64,000 bases of DNA from CAZAYY01 sp964489525 (GTDB taxonomy: Bacteria; Chloroflexota; Anaerolineae; Anaerolineales; JABWBV01): assembly GCA_964489525.1 (NCBI GenBank), contig CAZAYY010000016.1, positions 35,493-99,492 of the forward strand, given 5' to 3'. Positions 38,097 through 46,867 of this stretch are shown in pieces (the first letter of the stretch is position 1; every line of letters begins with the position of its first letter). The position numbers and the translations under genes are program-made. Below the pieces are notes generated by a model. It had not been told where the DNA came from. It searched no databases and saw nothing but the letters and a program-made list of their open reading frames with translations.

Positions 38097-39434
38097 ATGA
38101 ACCAGCAGGATTTGCTCAAGAGAATTCGAGAAGACAATGTGAAGTTTATATCACTGCAGTTCACGGATGTGACTGGCGTCGTAAAGAGTGTAGATATGCC
38201 GCTTTCGCGCCTGGAATCGGCATTGGAAGACGGCGTGTGGTTCGATGGTTCGTCCGTGGAAGGTTTTGCCCGCATCCAGGAAAGCGATATGCGCCTGATT
38301 TTGGACGTGGACACCTATGCTGTGCTGCCCTGGAGCCCGGTAGAATACCGGCGGGCGCGCATCTTCTGTGATATTTTCCAACCCGATGGCGCTCCCTTTG
38401 CCGGCGACCCGCGCGGCACACTGAAGCGGATGCTCGCAAAAATCAAAGAACGCGGCTGGACCTACAACATCGGCCCAGAACCCGAGTTTTTCCTGTTCAA
38501 ACGCAACGGCGCAACCAACATCCACCCGGTGCCCCACGACGTCGGCGGGTACTTTGATTTCTCGGCCAACGATGAAGCCGTGCGGGTTCGCACCGAACTG
38601 ATGGACGCCCTGCGCGGCATGGGCCTGGATGTGGAAATGGGCCACCACGAAGTGGCCCTCGGCCAGCACGAAATTGACTTCCGCTTCGACGACGCCCTGC
38701 GCACCGCCGACAACGTCCTCACCCTGAAGTACACCGTCAAGGCCATTGCCGCCCGCCACGACCTGGTGGCCTCGTTTATGCCCAAGCCCATCTACGGCAT
38801 CAACGGGTCCGGGATGCACTGCCACCAGTCACTCTTTGATGCAAGCGGCAACAATTTGTTCCATGATGCATCCGATCCCTTCCACCTTTCAAAAATCGCC
38901 TATGGCTTCATCGCCGGCCAGCTGGCCCATGCCCGGGCGCTCTCGGCGGTGGTTGCCCCAACCATCAACTCCTACAAACGGCTGGTACCTGGCTACGAAG
39001 CCCCGGTGTACATTGGCTGGGCCCAAATCAACCGCTCGGCCCTCATCCGCATCCCGCGCTACACCCCCGGACGCGACAAAGCCATGCGCGCCGAACTGCG
39101 CTTCCCCGACCCATCTGCCAACCCCTACCTGGCCTTCACCGTCATGTTGGCCGCTGCGCTGGATGGCATTGATAACGGCCTGCAGGCCCCCAAGCCGCTC
39201 AACAACATCAACCTCTACCACCTCAATGCCGAAGAACGGGCCGCCATGGGCGTCACCGAACTGCCTGGCTCGCTCTCCGAAGCCCTGCGCGAACTGGAAA
39301 AAGACACCCTGCTCCAGGCTGCCCTCGGCGCTCCGGTTTACGAAGCCTTCCAACGGGCCAAGTGGGCCGAAGTCGAAGAATCGCGCATGCGCGTCACCGA
39401 CTGGGAAATTGAACGCTACCTGGAAACTGTCTAA
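38097..39434 (+). CDS. glnA: Type I glutamine synthetase (GSI-alpha-like)
   Basis: A 445-residue cytoplasmic enzyme making glutamine from glutamate, ammonia and ATP. The family motifs are all present: FDGSSVEGF near the N-terminus, GPEPEFFLF, HHEVALGQHEIDF (metal-binding His/Glu), NGSGMHCHQS, the NSYKRLVPGYEAP loop and ELRFPDPSANPYLAF. Its length, about 25 residues shorter than enterobacterial GSI-beta, suggests the GSI-alpha group. That group is usually feedback-inhibited rather than adenylylated (established for the group, inferred here). I chose the ATG at 38097 because AGAAGGAG precedes it. It is monocistronic, with a consensus promoter upstream and a strong terminator downstream. Confidence 0.96.
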   Translation: MNQQDLLKRIREDNVKFISLQFTDVTGVVKSVDMPLSRLESALEDGVWFDGSSVEGFARIQESDMRLILDVDTYAVLPWSPVEYRRARIFCDIFQPDGAPFAGDPRGTLKRMLAKIKERGWTYNIGPEPEFFLFKRNGATNIHPVPHDVGGYFDFSANDEAVRVRTELMDALRGMGLDVEMGHHEVALGQHEIDFRFDDALRTADNVLTLKYTVKAIAARHDLVASFMPKPIYGINGSGMHCHQSLFDASGNNLFHDASDPFHLSKIAYGFIAGQLAHARALSAVVAPTINSYKRLVPGYEAPVYIGWAQINRSALIRIPRYTPGRDKAMRAELRFPDPSANPYLAFTVMLAAALDGIDNGLQAPKPLNNINLYHLNAEERAAMGVTELPGSLSEALRELEKDTLLQAALGAPVYEAFQRAKWAEVEESRMRVTDWEIERYLETV

Positions 39435-39450
39435 CCCATTCCTTCTTTAA

Positions 39451-39488
39451 AAGAAAAGACGCCCCAAACCTGGGGCGTCTTTTCTTTT
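39451..39488. terminator. Intrinsic terminator after glnA, probably bidirectional
   Basis: A perfect 16-bp stem (aagaaaagacgcccca / tggggcgtcttttctt) with loop aacc is flanked by an A-run on the left and a T-run on the right. It can therefore terminate glnA from the left and the DDAH gene from the right; both genes converge on it. Confidence 0.9.
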
Positions 39489-39520
39489 GTGTGCGCAAAA
39501 AATGTGCCTACAGAGTACGC

Positions 39521-40282
39521 TCAGTCCACCACCAAACTGCAGCAGGTGACCGCGCCTTCCGCCTTGACCAGTTCTGAAACATCTACCCCAACCAGCTCAA
39601 TCCCCCTGGCTTTCAGACGGGCAGCGGTTTTGGGGTATTGGGTGGGGTAAATTACCCGTTCCCCTACCAGCAGGGCGTTAGCCGCGTTGGGTTCGTCGGG
39701 GTCTACCGCCAGGCATTCAAACGGGCGGAACACCTCCGGGCTGACCCATTCCGGGTTGAACAGCAGCAGGTTGGGGCCAACCCGCGTTACTGCAGATTTT
39801 AAATGCAAACACCCACTCACCTCCAGGCCGTGGACAGAATACCCGTAAGGCCCAAGAATCTCAGCCAGTTGAGCCACTGCTGCCGTGTTCGAGCGGGTGG
39901 AAAGGCCCACGTAAACCGATCGCTCCAACCGCAGCACATCCCCACCATCCAGGGCAGCCGGGGCTTGCAGCGCCACCAACCTTCGATAAGGCACCAGCGC
40001 CTGCGCGATGGAGGGCACTTCCGGGCGGCGTTCCGGCGCGCCCGGGCGCGTGAGCACAGCCAGCTCATCAAACACCAGGGCAGTGTCTTCCACAAACACC
40101 GAATCGGGCCAATCGGGTTGGGGCGGCATCTCCACCACCCTGCAGCCAACCGCCTCCAACGCCTGGCAGTAGGCCGCGTGCTGGCGCCGGGCAAGGTCCA
40201 GGTTCAAGGGGATCCGTTCCATGTGGGTCAGCAGGCAGTTTTCCATTGCCGGGCTGATTTGACGGGTAATGGCAGCAGGCAT
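39521..40282 (-). CDS. Dimethylarginine dimethylaminohydrolase-like enzyme (DDAH)
   Basis: A 253-residue member of the amidinotransferase/pentein fold. Visible are the N-terminal TRxxSPAM...LTHxER motif, DSVFVEDTA (61-68), the RPGAPERRPE substrate-loop motif, LDGGDVL (111-117), the catalytic His in CLHLKSA (H160) and the nucleophilic Cys near the end in GAVTCC (C247/C248). DDAH hydrolyses N-methylated arginines to citrulline plus methylamines; related penteins act on arginine or agmatine, so substrate is inferred. I chose the ATG at 40282, one base after the stop of the O-methyltransferase gene, implying translational coupling. The longer frame to 40420 overlaps that gene. Confidence 0.85.
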   Translation of the reverse strand: MPAAITRQISPAMENCLLTHMERIPLNLDLARRQHAAYCQALEAVGCRVVEMPPQPDWPDSVFVEDTALVFDELAVLTRPGAPERRPEVPSIAQALVPYRRLVALQAPAALDGGDVLRLERSVYVGLSTRSNTAAVAQLAEILGPYGYSVHGLEVSGCLHLKSAVTRVGPNLLLFNPEWVSPEVFRPFECLAVDPDEPNAANALLVGERVIYPTQYPKTAARLKARGIELVGVDVSELVKAEGAVTCCSLVVD

Positions 40283-40283
40283 C

Positions 40284-40892
40284 TTAAAATTTTCCCTTTC
40301 GCGCCAGCAGCAGCCCCTGCCCAACCGGCAGCACTGCGCAGTCCAGGCGCATATCGGCAAACATCGAATCCAGCCAGGGCTGGAGTTCCTCCTGGTGGCT
40401 GATAACATTATCCACCACAAACAGGCCGCCCGGCACCAACCGGGGAATTACCAACCGGGCACATTCGGGGTACAAATCCTTTTCGGTATCCAGGAAGCAA
40501 AAAGCCACATCGTCGTAGGCCGGCAGCGTTTCAAGAACATCGCCTTCCACCAGTTGGACGACCGGCTCGATATCGGCTATACGAAAGGTTTCGCGCGCCA
40601 GGGCCACCTTTTCCGGCAGCAGTTCAAAGGTGGTCACCTTACGAACCGTTTGCCGAGCGGCCAGGGCCAACCACAACGTGGAATACCCGGCACTGGTTCC
40701 AATTTCCAAAATAGCGCCCGGCGGGCTGTTGGCGGCCAGGATAGACAGCAGCCGCCCGGTTTTGGGGGATACCTGGCGCAGGCGCGCCATTTTTGGGGTG
40801 CCGTCCAGCCGGTCGCGCCCATCGCGGGCTTCCAGTTCTGCCATGCGCTGGCGCATAGGCGGGGTGATTGTGCCGTAAAGGGTTTCAACCAT
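40284..40892 (-). CDS. SAM-dependent O-methyltransferase (CCoAOMT-like, family 3)
   Basis: A 202-residue Rossmann-fold methyltransferase. The SAM-binding motif I is ILEIGTSAGYSTLWLA (about 61-76), the acidic FELLPEK motif follows strand 2, and the metal-binding and post-motif region is FLDTEKDLYPE...GGLFVVDN. The family methylates catechol-type hydroxyls with a divalent cation; the natural substrate cannot be told. It is the first gene of a two-gene operon with the DDAH-like gene. The spacing of one base suggests joint translation but no obvious shared pathway. Confidence 0.88.
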   Translation of the reverse strand: MVETLYGTITPPMRQRMAELEARDGRDRLDGTPKMARLRQVSPKTGRLLSILAANSPPGAILEIGTSAGYSTLWLALAARQTVRKVTTFELLPEKVALARETFRIADIEPVVQLVEGDVLETLPAYDDVAFCFLDTEKDLYPECARLVIPRLVPGGLFVVDNVISHQEELQPWLDSMFADMRLDCAVLPVGQGLLLARKGKF

Positions 40893-40948
40893 TTTCGCTC
40901 CTTATCCGGTTGCAACAAGCCAGGCAGCTGATTTAATCATAAAACAGT

Positions 40949-41878
40949 TCAAGGGGCTGCCAGCAGGCTGGTCGTAAAAAATCCCAACAGGGCTTGCTGA
41001 AATGCCACACCGCCGCTTTCATACAGGCTGCCATGGTCTGCCCCAGGCACGAGCAGCAAGGCTTTCGGTTCTCCGGCAGCCTCGTACAGGCGCTGGCTGT
41101 TCTTGGGCAAGATCAGGGTGTCTTCCTCGCCATGCACCAGGAAAACCGGACGGGGTGCAATCCGGGCAATTTCATCCACAGGGCGCACCTGGGCAATGTC
41201 CAACCCGGCTTCTTGCTGGCCAAAGAATACCACTGCCGGCGCGAAAGGGAAAGGCGGCAGCCCGGTGAGCTGTTGGACAGAATCAGCGATGTTATCTTCA
41301 ATGGAGGTATATCCGGCTGAGGCCATCACTGCCCCCACCCGGCTGTCCCTGGCAGCCGCCAGCAGCACTGTCGCTGCGCCCATCGAATGGCCGCGCAGCC
41401 CCACCCGCAGCCCCGCACTGCCAGGCTGCGCCAACACAAAATCCACCGCACTGATCACGTCACCTGCCTCATTCAAGCCAAGGGTGGTTAAGTTGCCCTC
41501 GCTCTGACCGGAGTTGCGCAGGTCCATCAACAAAATCCCAAAACCTGCATTCGCCAACAGCGCCGCTTCATCTAATAACTCCCCCCGGTTGCCCCCCAGG
41601 CCGTGGACGAAAATCACCAGCCCGCCATTTTGCGCTGGCACATACCAACCGCCCAGCGCCAGATCATCCTGGCTGGGAAAGACAACCTCCTGGTAAAGAG
41701 GGATGCCCACCTCACCCGGCAGACGGGCAGGTTGGCTGCGCTCAGGCCGCACCAGGTCAATGGCCCGGTCGCGCGCCAACCACGCCCCACCCATCAATGC
41801 GGCCAGGGCAAAAAACAACAACCCGACCGCTGCCAGGCGGAAGAATTTCATCATGCTTTTGTGTTGGATCAATGGCAT
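40949..41878 (-). CDS. Alpha/beta hydrolase with N-terminal membrane anchor
   Basis: About 309 residues. An N-terminal hydrophobic helix (about 13-34) anchors or exports the protein. The hydrolase core then shows the oxyanion motif HGLGGN, the nucleophile elbow GHSMGA, the acid in VHGEEDTLI and the terminal His in GADHGS, so the Ser-Asp-His triad is complete. It resembles the BAAT/YfhR-type hydrolases; the substrate is unknown. Start choice is uncertain: ATG at 41878 with a distant GAGGA, ATG at 41854, or TTG at 41953. It is divergent from the 42151 gene. Confidence 0.82.
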   Translation of the reverse strand: MPLIQHKSMMKFFRLAAVGLLFFALAALMGGAWLARDRAIDLVRPERSQPARLPGEVGIPLYQEVVFPSQDDLALGGWYVPAQNGGLVIFVHGLGGNRGELLDEAALLANAGFGILLMDLRNSGQSEGNLTTLGLNEAGDVISAVDFVLAQPGSAGLRVGLRGHSMGAATVLLAAARDSRVGAVMASAGYTSIEDNIADSVQQLTGLPPFPFAPAVVFFGQQEAGLDIAQVRPVDEIARIAPRPVFLVHGEEDTLILPKNSQRLYEAAGEPKALLLVPGADHGSLYESGGVAFQQALLGFFTTSLLAAP

Positions 41879-42150
41879 AAGATTGAATACTTCCTCAGGT
41901 ATCTGCGATTGGAAACAGCCCAATCTTAACCGATTCTGTAAATATTGGGGCAATTTGATGGCATAATATCTTTATGGGCAATGATTCATCCCCATCCCCC
42001 AAACTTTCTCGAATGGGGGCGTTGATAGACAACACGCAAGGTTCGCCTTCTCTGACCGGAAGATGAACCCCACCCCCTCACTGGGCCGGGTTGAGCCGCA
42101 GCAAAACGCAGCGTGTTTACACGGTCATTAAACAAACGGGAGAGCAGGAT

Positions 42151-45100
42151 ATGGTTGATTTGAGCCAAACACCCCGGTTCAGCGTGGAAGATGCCGCGCA
42201 CATCGCCGCTGTAAATTTTGGTATTGAAGCGGGTGTCGAACCCTTGCCCGGTGAACGCGATCAGAATTTTTTGTTAACGGCGGCGGATGGACAAAAGTTT
42301 GTTCTCAAGATTGCCAATGGGTCTGAAAACCCGGGCATTATCGACGCCCAACAAAAAGCCCTGCATCACCTTGCTGCAGACATCCCATTTATTCCACAGG
42401 TTGTAGCGACAGCCGATGGCAGCTCCCTGGCCCATGTGGACGGCGAAAACGGTATCGAGCACATAGCCTGGGTGGTAACCTACCTACCCGGCAAGCCCAT
42501 GGGCGAAAGCTCGCAGCACAGCCCGACTCTGCTGCACAACCTGGGAAATGCCTTAGGAACCCTCGACCGCAAATTGGCCAATTTTCGCCACCCCGCACTG
42601 CAGCGCGAGTTCCAATGGGACCTCGCCAACGGCCTGCACATTTTGCAGCAGTACGCCTCGCTCATCACCAACCCGGCACTGCGAACCCTGGTCAACCAGG
42701 CTGCCATGGAATTTGCCAGGGACAGCGCCCCCCTGCTGCCCACCCTGCCCAAATCGGCCATTCACAATGATGCAAACGATTACAATATCCTGGTTGGCGG
42801 CGGGGATAGCGCCTCGCTGGACGGCATGTACCAACGCGGCCAGGAAATCACCGGCCTGCTGGATTTTGGCGACATGGTCCACAGCTACACGGTTGGCGAC
42901 CTCGCCGTGGCAATTGCCTACGCCATGCTCAACAAACCCGAACCCCTGGCCGCCGCCTGCCAGGTCACCAAGGGCTATCACGCTGCCCGGCCGCTGAACC
43001 AAACCGAGCTGGCCGTGCTTTACCCGCTGGCCCGGCTGCGCCTATGCATGAGCGTTGCGCTGGCCGCCCACCAGGTCGCCCAAAACCCGGGGAATGTCTA
43101 CCTTTCCATCAGCCAGGCCGCAATCGAAAAAACCCTGCCCATCCTCATGCAAATTCCCACCGGTTTTGCCGAGATGGCGCTGCGGGGGGCCTGCGGCATT
43201 GAACCCAACCCCAAAGCCGAAAACATCCTTCGCTGGTTGGATGGGCACCACCCATCCTTTGAAGGGTTGTTCCGCAAGAAACTGCCCCCCGAAGCGTTCC
43301 CCCCGCTGGACCTGGGGGTTTCGAGCCCGCTGATGGACAGTGCAGCGCTGTTTGGACAAACGCCTGCCCGTTTAAAACGGATTGAGATTGTTTTCCAGGA
43401 ACAAAATGCCGCCAGCCAGAGCCAGATGGTTTACCCCACCGGGCGGCATGGCGAAACCCGGTTGGTCAACTGGTGCGGCGGTGGGCTGCCGCCGTTTTCC
43501 CCTGCTTCCACTCACCCATCCGGGAGCGTTCACCTGGGGTTGGATGTTTTCGTGCAGCCGGGAACGCTGGTTCGTGCCGCTTTAGCGGGTGTGGTAGCCC
43601 AAATCCACCCTGGTGCGCTGCTTTTGGCACACCAACCCAAGAGCTGCCCCCTTTTCTATACGCTCTATCGGGGCTTGGACACCAATCCCTTGAAGCAGGG
43701 CCAATCCATCCAGGCAGGGGATCTGCTCGGTATGGTGAACCAACCCCCTGCACCCCACCCCCTGGTAACCCACCCTGGCCAGGCCGCGCCACCCCAGCCA
43801 GATTTTCCCCACCTGCACATCCAGTTGATCACCGAACTGCTGGACCTGGGGCTGGATTTTCCAACCCACGTTCCCCCGGAACACGCCGCAACCTGGCAGA
43901 TTTGTTCCCCCTTCCCAGGGGTGCTGTTAGGCCTGCCCACCGATGGCAGCCCCCTGGCCGCGCAGCCCACCCCACTGGCTCGCAAACAAGCCCAGGAAAC
44001 CCGGGAGGTCCACTTTGGCCCCAACCTGAGCCTGTCGTATAGAACGCCGCTGCGAGTGACCCGTGGCTGGATGCAGTATTTGTTTGATGACGACGGAAGG
44101 CGCTACCTGGATGCATACAACAATGTGCCCCATGTCGGCCACAGCCACCCCCGGGTTGTGGCGGCCTTGCGCGCCCAGGCAGGCATCGTGAACACCAACA
44201 GCCGCTACCTGCAAGACCAGGCCAACGCCTACGCCGCCCGCCTGGCAAACACCCTGCCGTCCGGGTTAGACGTGGTTTACCTGGTGGCATCCGGCAGCGA
44301 AGCCAATGAACTGGCGCTGCGCCTGGCCCGAACCTTCACCGGACGCAAAGACCTCCTGGTGCAGGACGCTGCCTACCATGGCCACACCACCACCCTGATT
44401 GATATCAGCCCCTACAAACACAACGGCCCCGGCGGCCAGGGTGCCCCCGGTTGGGTGCATACCGTGCCCCTGCCGGATGACTATCGGGGCGCATTTAAAC
44501 GCACTGACCCAGAAGCAGGGGGGAAATTTGCCCACCTTGCCGCACAGGTGGTTGACCAACTCAGCGCCCCTCCCGCCGCTTTCATCGCCGAAACCTTCCC
44601 AAGCGTGGGCGGCCAAATCATCCCGCCGCCCGGCTACCTGGCCGGAGTCTACCAGGCGGTGCGCGCCGCCGGCGGGCTGTGCATTGCCGATGAGGTCCAA
44701 ACCGGTTTTGGCCGGGTGGGTTCTCATTTCTGGGCTTTCGAAAGCCAGGGCGTAACCCCGGATATAGCGGTATTAGGTAAACCCATCGGCAACGGTTTTC
44801 CCATGGGCGCAGTCATCACCCGTAAAGAAATAGCCGGGGCTTTTAACAATGGCATGGAATTTTTCAGTACGTTCGGAGGCAGCACCCTGGCCTGTGCGGC
44901 TGGCATGGCGGTGTTAGATGTATTGGAAGAAGAGAACCTGCAAAGCCGGGCTGCAACGACCGGGGATTATCTGCTTTCCCGCCTGGGTGAGCTGGCCGAG
45001 AAATTTGAACAGGTTGGCGATATCCGCGGCATGGGGCTTTTTTTGGGGGTGGAACTGGTGAAAAACCAGGCAAACCATGCCCCGGCACCCATCGAAGCAG

Positions 45101-45255
45101 CCTATATCAGCAACCGGATGCGCGAAAAAGGCGTCCTGTTGGGCACAGACGGCCCCTACCATAATGTCCTGAAAATCCGCCCCCCCATGCCGTTTAACCC
45201 TGCCGATGCAGATTTCCTGGTAGATACCCTGGGCGAAATCCTACAAGAACTGTAG
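42151..45255 (+). CDS. Trifunctional fusion: APH-type kinase, M23 peptidase-like domain, class III aminotransferase
   Basis: A 1034-residue protein. Residues about 10-380 are an aminoglycoside-phosphotransferase/HYKK-like kinase (HNDANDYNIL at about 203-212, DFGD at about 237). Residues about 455-590 are an M23/LytM-like domain with both zinc motifs (H461xxxD465 and H554xH556). Residues about 610-1034 are a class III PLP aminotransferase with ASGSEAN, DEVQTGFGR and the PLP lysine in GKPIGNG (K877). Vertebrate relatives of the outer domains are hydroxylysine kinase and the phospholyases PHYKPL/ETNPPL, so phosphorylation followed by ammonia-phosphate elimination from hydroxylysine or ethanolamine is plausible (inference). 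The ATG at 42151 with GGGAGAGCAGGAT is preferred over the ATG-like extension at 42091. Confidence 0.92.
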   Translation: MVDLSQTPRFSVEDAAHIAAVNFGIEAGVEPLPGERDQNFLLTAADGQKFVLKIANGSENPGIIDAQQKALHHLAADIPFIPQVVATADGSSLAHVDGENGIEHIAWVVTYLPGKPMGESSQHSPTLLHNLGNALGTLDRKLANFRHPALQREFQWDLANGLHILQQYASLITNPALRTLVNQAAMEFARDSAPLLPTLPKSAIHNDANDYNILVGGGDSASLDGMYQRGQEITGLLDFGDMVHSYTVGDLAVAIAYAMLNKPEPLAAACQVTKGYHAARPLNQTELAVLYPLARLRLCMSVALAAHQVAQNPGNVYLSISQAAIEKTLPILMQIPTGFAEMALRGACGIEPNPKAENILRWLDGHHPSFEGLFRKKLPPEAFPPLDLGVSSPLMDSAALFGQTPARLKRIEIVFQEQNAASQSQMVYPTGRHGETRLVNWCGGGLPPFSPASTHPSGSVHLGLDVFVQPGTLVRAALAGVVAQIHPGALLLAHQPKSCPLFYTLYRGLDTNPLKQGQSIQAGDLLGMVNQPPAPHPLVTHPGQAAPPQPDFPHLHIQLITELLDLGLDFPTHVPPEHAATWQICSPFPGVLLGLPTDGSPLAAQPTPLARKQAQETREVHFGPNLSLSYRTPLRVTRGWMQYLFDDDGRRYLDAYNNVPHVGHSHPRVVAALRAQAGIVNTNSRYLQDQANAYAARLANTLPSGLDVVYLVASGSEANELALRLARTFTGRKDLLVQDAAYHGHTTTLIDISPYKHNGPGGQGAPGWVHTVPLPDDYRGAFKRTDPEAGGKFAHLAAQVVDQLSAPPAAFIAETFPSVGGQIIPPPGYLAGVYQAVRAAGGLCIADEVQTGFGRVGSHFWAFESQGVTPDIAVLGKPIGNGFPMGAVITRKEIAGAFNNGMEFFSTFGGSTLACAAGMAVLDVLEEENLQSRAATTGDYLLSRLGELAEKFEQVGDIRGMGLFLGVELVKNQANHAPAPIEAAYISNRMREKGVLLGTDGPYHNVLKIRPPMPFNPADADFLVDTLGEILQEL

Positions 45256-45297
45256 TGGAAAAACCCGGCATAGAGGCGCAGGGGAAATGGGTGGTAA

Positions 45298-45725
45298 CAA
45301 CTTTTGATGCTGTTGGCGAAATCAAATGCGCAAAAAACCTTGAAGGATGCGCCCATACCCCCGGGATCAAGTGTCCAAACCATCTTTTGCATAAATTCGC
45401 GCAATTCGCGGCAAAAAAATCCCCGGGGATGAAAGATTTCTCAGTCGCTTCGCTTCTTAGAAACGAGGTATTGGAGGTTCATCTCTTTTTATCACCGAGA
45501 GCCGCTGAGAAATCTTCTAAAAACTCAGTAGCCCTCTATGGTTCTCTGTGTCCCTCGGTGTAACCCGCTCCAGATTTTAAGGTCATCCCAAACGCCAAGC
45601 CCAACATCCCAAAACGATGCAGGATCTTTGTGTGGGGGAAAGGCAAAAACATGCAATCAGAGGAGGGTGGTCAAACAGGCCCCCAAAAACTGCTGTTGGG
45701 GATTTCGCCAACAGCCTCAACTTTT
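45298..45725. repeat. MITE-like block: 15-bp inverted repeats inside 8-bp direct repeats
   Basis: gctgttggcgaaatc (45309-45323) is perfectly inverted at 45701-45715. Just outside, CAACTTTT occurs directly repeated at 45298-45305 and 45718-45725. There is no internal coding capacity. The layout fits a miniature inverted-repeat element with target duplication, but the few bases between the two repeat types make this tentative. Confidence 0.4.
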
Positions 45726-45839
45726 TCTTGCACCCTCAGCAACCTTTCATTTTCCGAGAAGCACCGGGCGTGGTATAACAATGCATTGAAAATTCAATAA
45801 ATCTTCTTATCCATTGAATCCTTGTTTTTAAAACTCGGT

Positions 45840-45845
45840 TATAAT
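45840..45845 (+). promoter_or_regulatory. -10 element of the cytochrome c operon
   Basis: A perfect TATAAT lies 26 bp before the TTG start. TTGAAT is 20 bp upstream (too far) and TTGTTT 12 bp upstream (too close), so the -35 is unresolved. Confidence 0.45.
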
Positions 45846-45870
45846 TTATTGTTCCAAAGGAGAAAGAAAT

Positions 45871-46314
45871 TTGAGCACTGCAAGAATGCCACGAAAACAA
45901 ACCCCCAATTTCAAAGGGTTATATTTCTCGCTTTTTGCCCTCGCTGTCCTGATTTTTGCAATGTTCTCCATCGGCAGCAGCCTCAGCAACAACACCGAAC
46001 TGGCCAACCTCAGCCCAGAAATGCGCGGCCAGGCATTATTCGACCGCAACTGTGCCGCCTGCCATGGCACAATGGCCGAAGGCAGGCCTGGAACCCCCGG
46101 GATCCCGGCCTTGAACCAGACCGGCCGGGCCTGGACTTTCACGGATGGCGAACTGCAACGGCTGGTTTTAGAAAGGGGTCAAAGCATGCCAGCCTATGAA
46201 AATATGTTCACCTCGGACGAGGTCGCCGATATCATTCGCTACATGCACACCCTGTGGACCGATGAACAGCTCGCCGACCAACAAGCCCGCAGCCAATCCG
46301 ACCCGCTTCGCTAA
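45871..46314 (+). CDS. Membrane-anchored monohaem cytochrome c
   Basis: A 147-residue protein with a basic N-terminus, one membrane anchor (about 17-36) and an exported class I cytochrome c domain. The haem site is CAACH (61-65) and the likely axial Met is M106 in GQSMPAYENMF. This is typical of small electron carriers feeding terminal oxidases or other exported reductases. The start is TTG at 45871, 8 nt after AAAGGAG; an internal ATG at residue 6 would lose the spacing. The next gene, a DsbB/BdbC-like oxidoreductase, begins 37 bp downstream, so thiol oxidation coupled to the electron chain is a reasonable contextual inference. Confidence 0.9.
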   Translation: MSTARMPRKQTPNFKGLYFSLFALAVLIFAMFSIGSSLSNNTELANLSPEMRGQALFDRNCAACHGTMAEGRPGTPGIPALNQTGRAWTFTDGELQRLVLERGQSMPAYENMFTSDEVADIIRYMHTLWTDEQLADQQARSQSDPLR

Positions 46315-46351
46315 TCGAATCTAACCAAATCCGCTACCCAAGGACGTTTCT

Positions 46352-46867
46352 ATGGCTTCCACCCCCACCCCACAAACCCTGGAAAAACCTGCCCGCACCC
46401 TGGCCTTCGCCCGGTTTTTATATAATAACGCCATCACCCTGGCATTCGGACCCGCCCTGGCCGCCCTTTTGGGAAGCCTCTATTACAGTGAAATTGCCAG
46501 GTTTACCCCCTGCACCCTCTGCTGGTACCAGCGGATTTTAATGTACCCACTCTCGGTGATCCTGCTGGTTGCCATTTTTACCCAGGACCTCAAAGTTTAC
46601 CGGTATGTGCTTCCCCTCACCCTGACCGGGATCGGCGTCTCCACCTACCACATTCTGGTTGAAAACGGCTTGTTTGGAGATTCCACCGTCTGTTCGATGG
46701 GTGTTTCGTGTGCGGTCAAATATGTAAACTACTTTGGCTTTCTCACCATCCCCACCCAGGCGCTGATTGCCTTTGTGATGATCACCGTCCTGATGTTCGG
46801 CCTCATCTGGTCTCAAAAACAAGAAGACGCAATCATCGCCCTGGAAGAATCCGAAATCAGCGCATGA
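46352..46867 (+). CDS. DsbB/BdbC-family disulfide oxidoreductase
   Basis: A 171-residue protein with four to five membrane helices. The first cysteine pair is C54-TL-C57 in the PCTLCWYQRI motif diagnostic of BdbC-type proteins. The second pair is C114/C120 in an extracytoplasmic loop (VCSMGVSC). Such enzymes reoxidise an exported thiol oxidase and pass electrons to quinone. No DsbA-like partner is seen nearby, but the giant repeat protein in this window has about two cysteines per module and could be a client (inference). Its stop overlaps the ATG of the NfeD gene (ATGA). Confidence 0.9.
   Translation: MASTPTPQTLEKPARTLAFARFLYNNAITLAFGPALAALLGSLYYSEIARFTPCTLCWYQRILMYPLSVILLVAIFTQDLKVYRYVLPLTLTGIGVSTYHILVENGLFGDSTVCSMGVSCAVKYVNYFGFLTIPTQALIAFVMITVLMFGLIWSQKQEDAIIALEESEISA

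Larger units (their letters stand above)
45256..45870. other. Gene-free stretch with degenerate repeats
   Basis: About 615 bp without a credible gene. Frames at 45255-45563 and 45538-45789 lack ribosome binding sites and protein-like composition. It contains AT-rich phrase-like segments (aattcgcgcaattcgcggc; ctctgtgtccctcggtg) of a kind often scattered in bacterial intergenic DNA. It also has a 15-bp inverted repeat bounding about 407 bp, and a -10 element just before the cytochrome gene. Confidence 0.55.

Noticed and set aside
45255..45563. Plus-strand 102-codon frame after the fusion gene
   Set aside because: No protein-like composition and no ribosome binding site; consists of phrase-like intergenic repeats.
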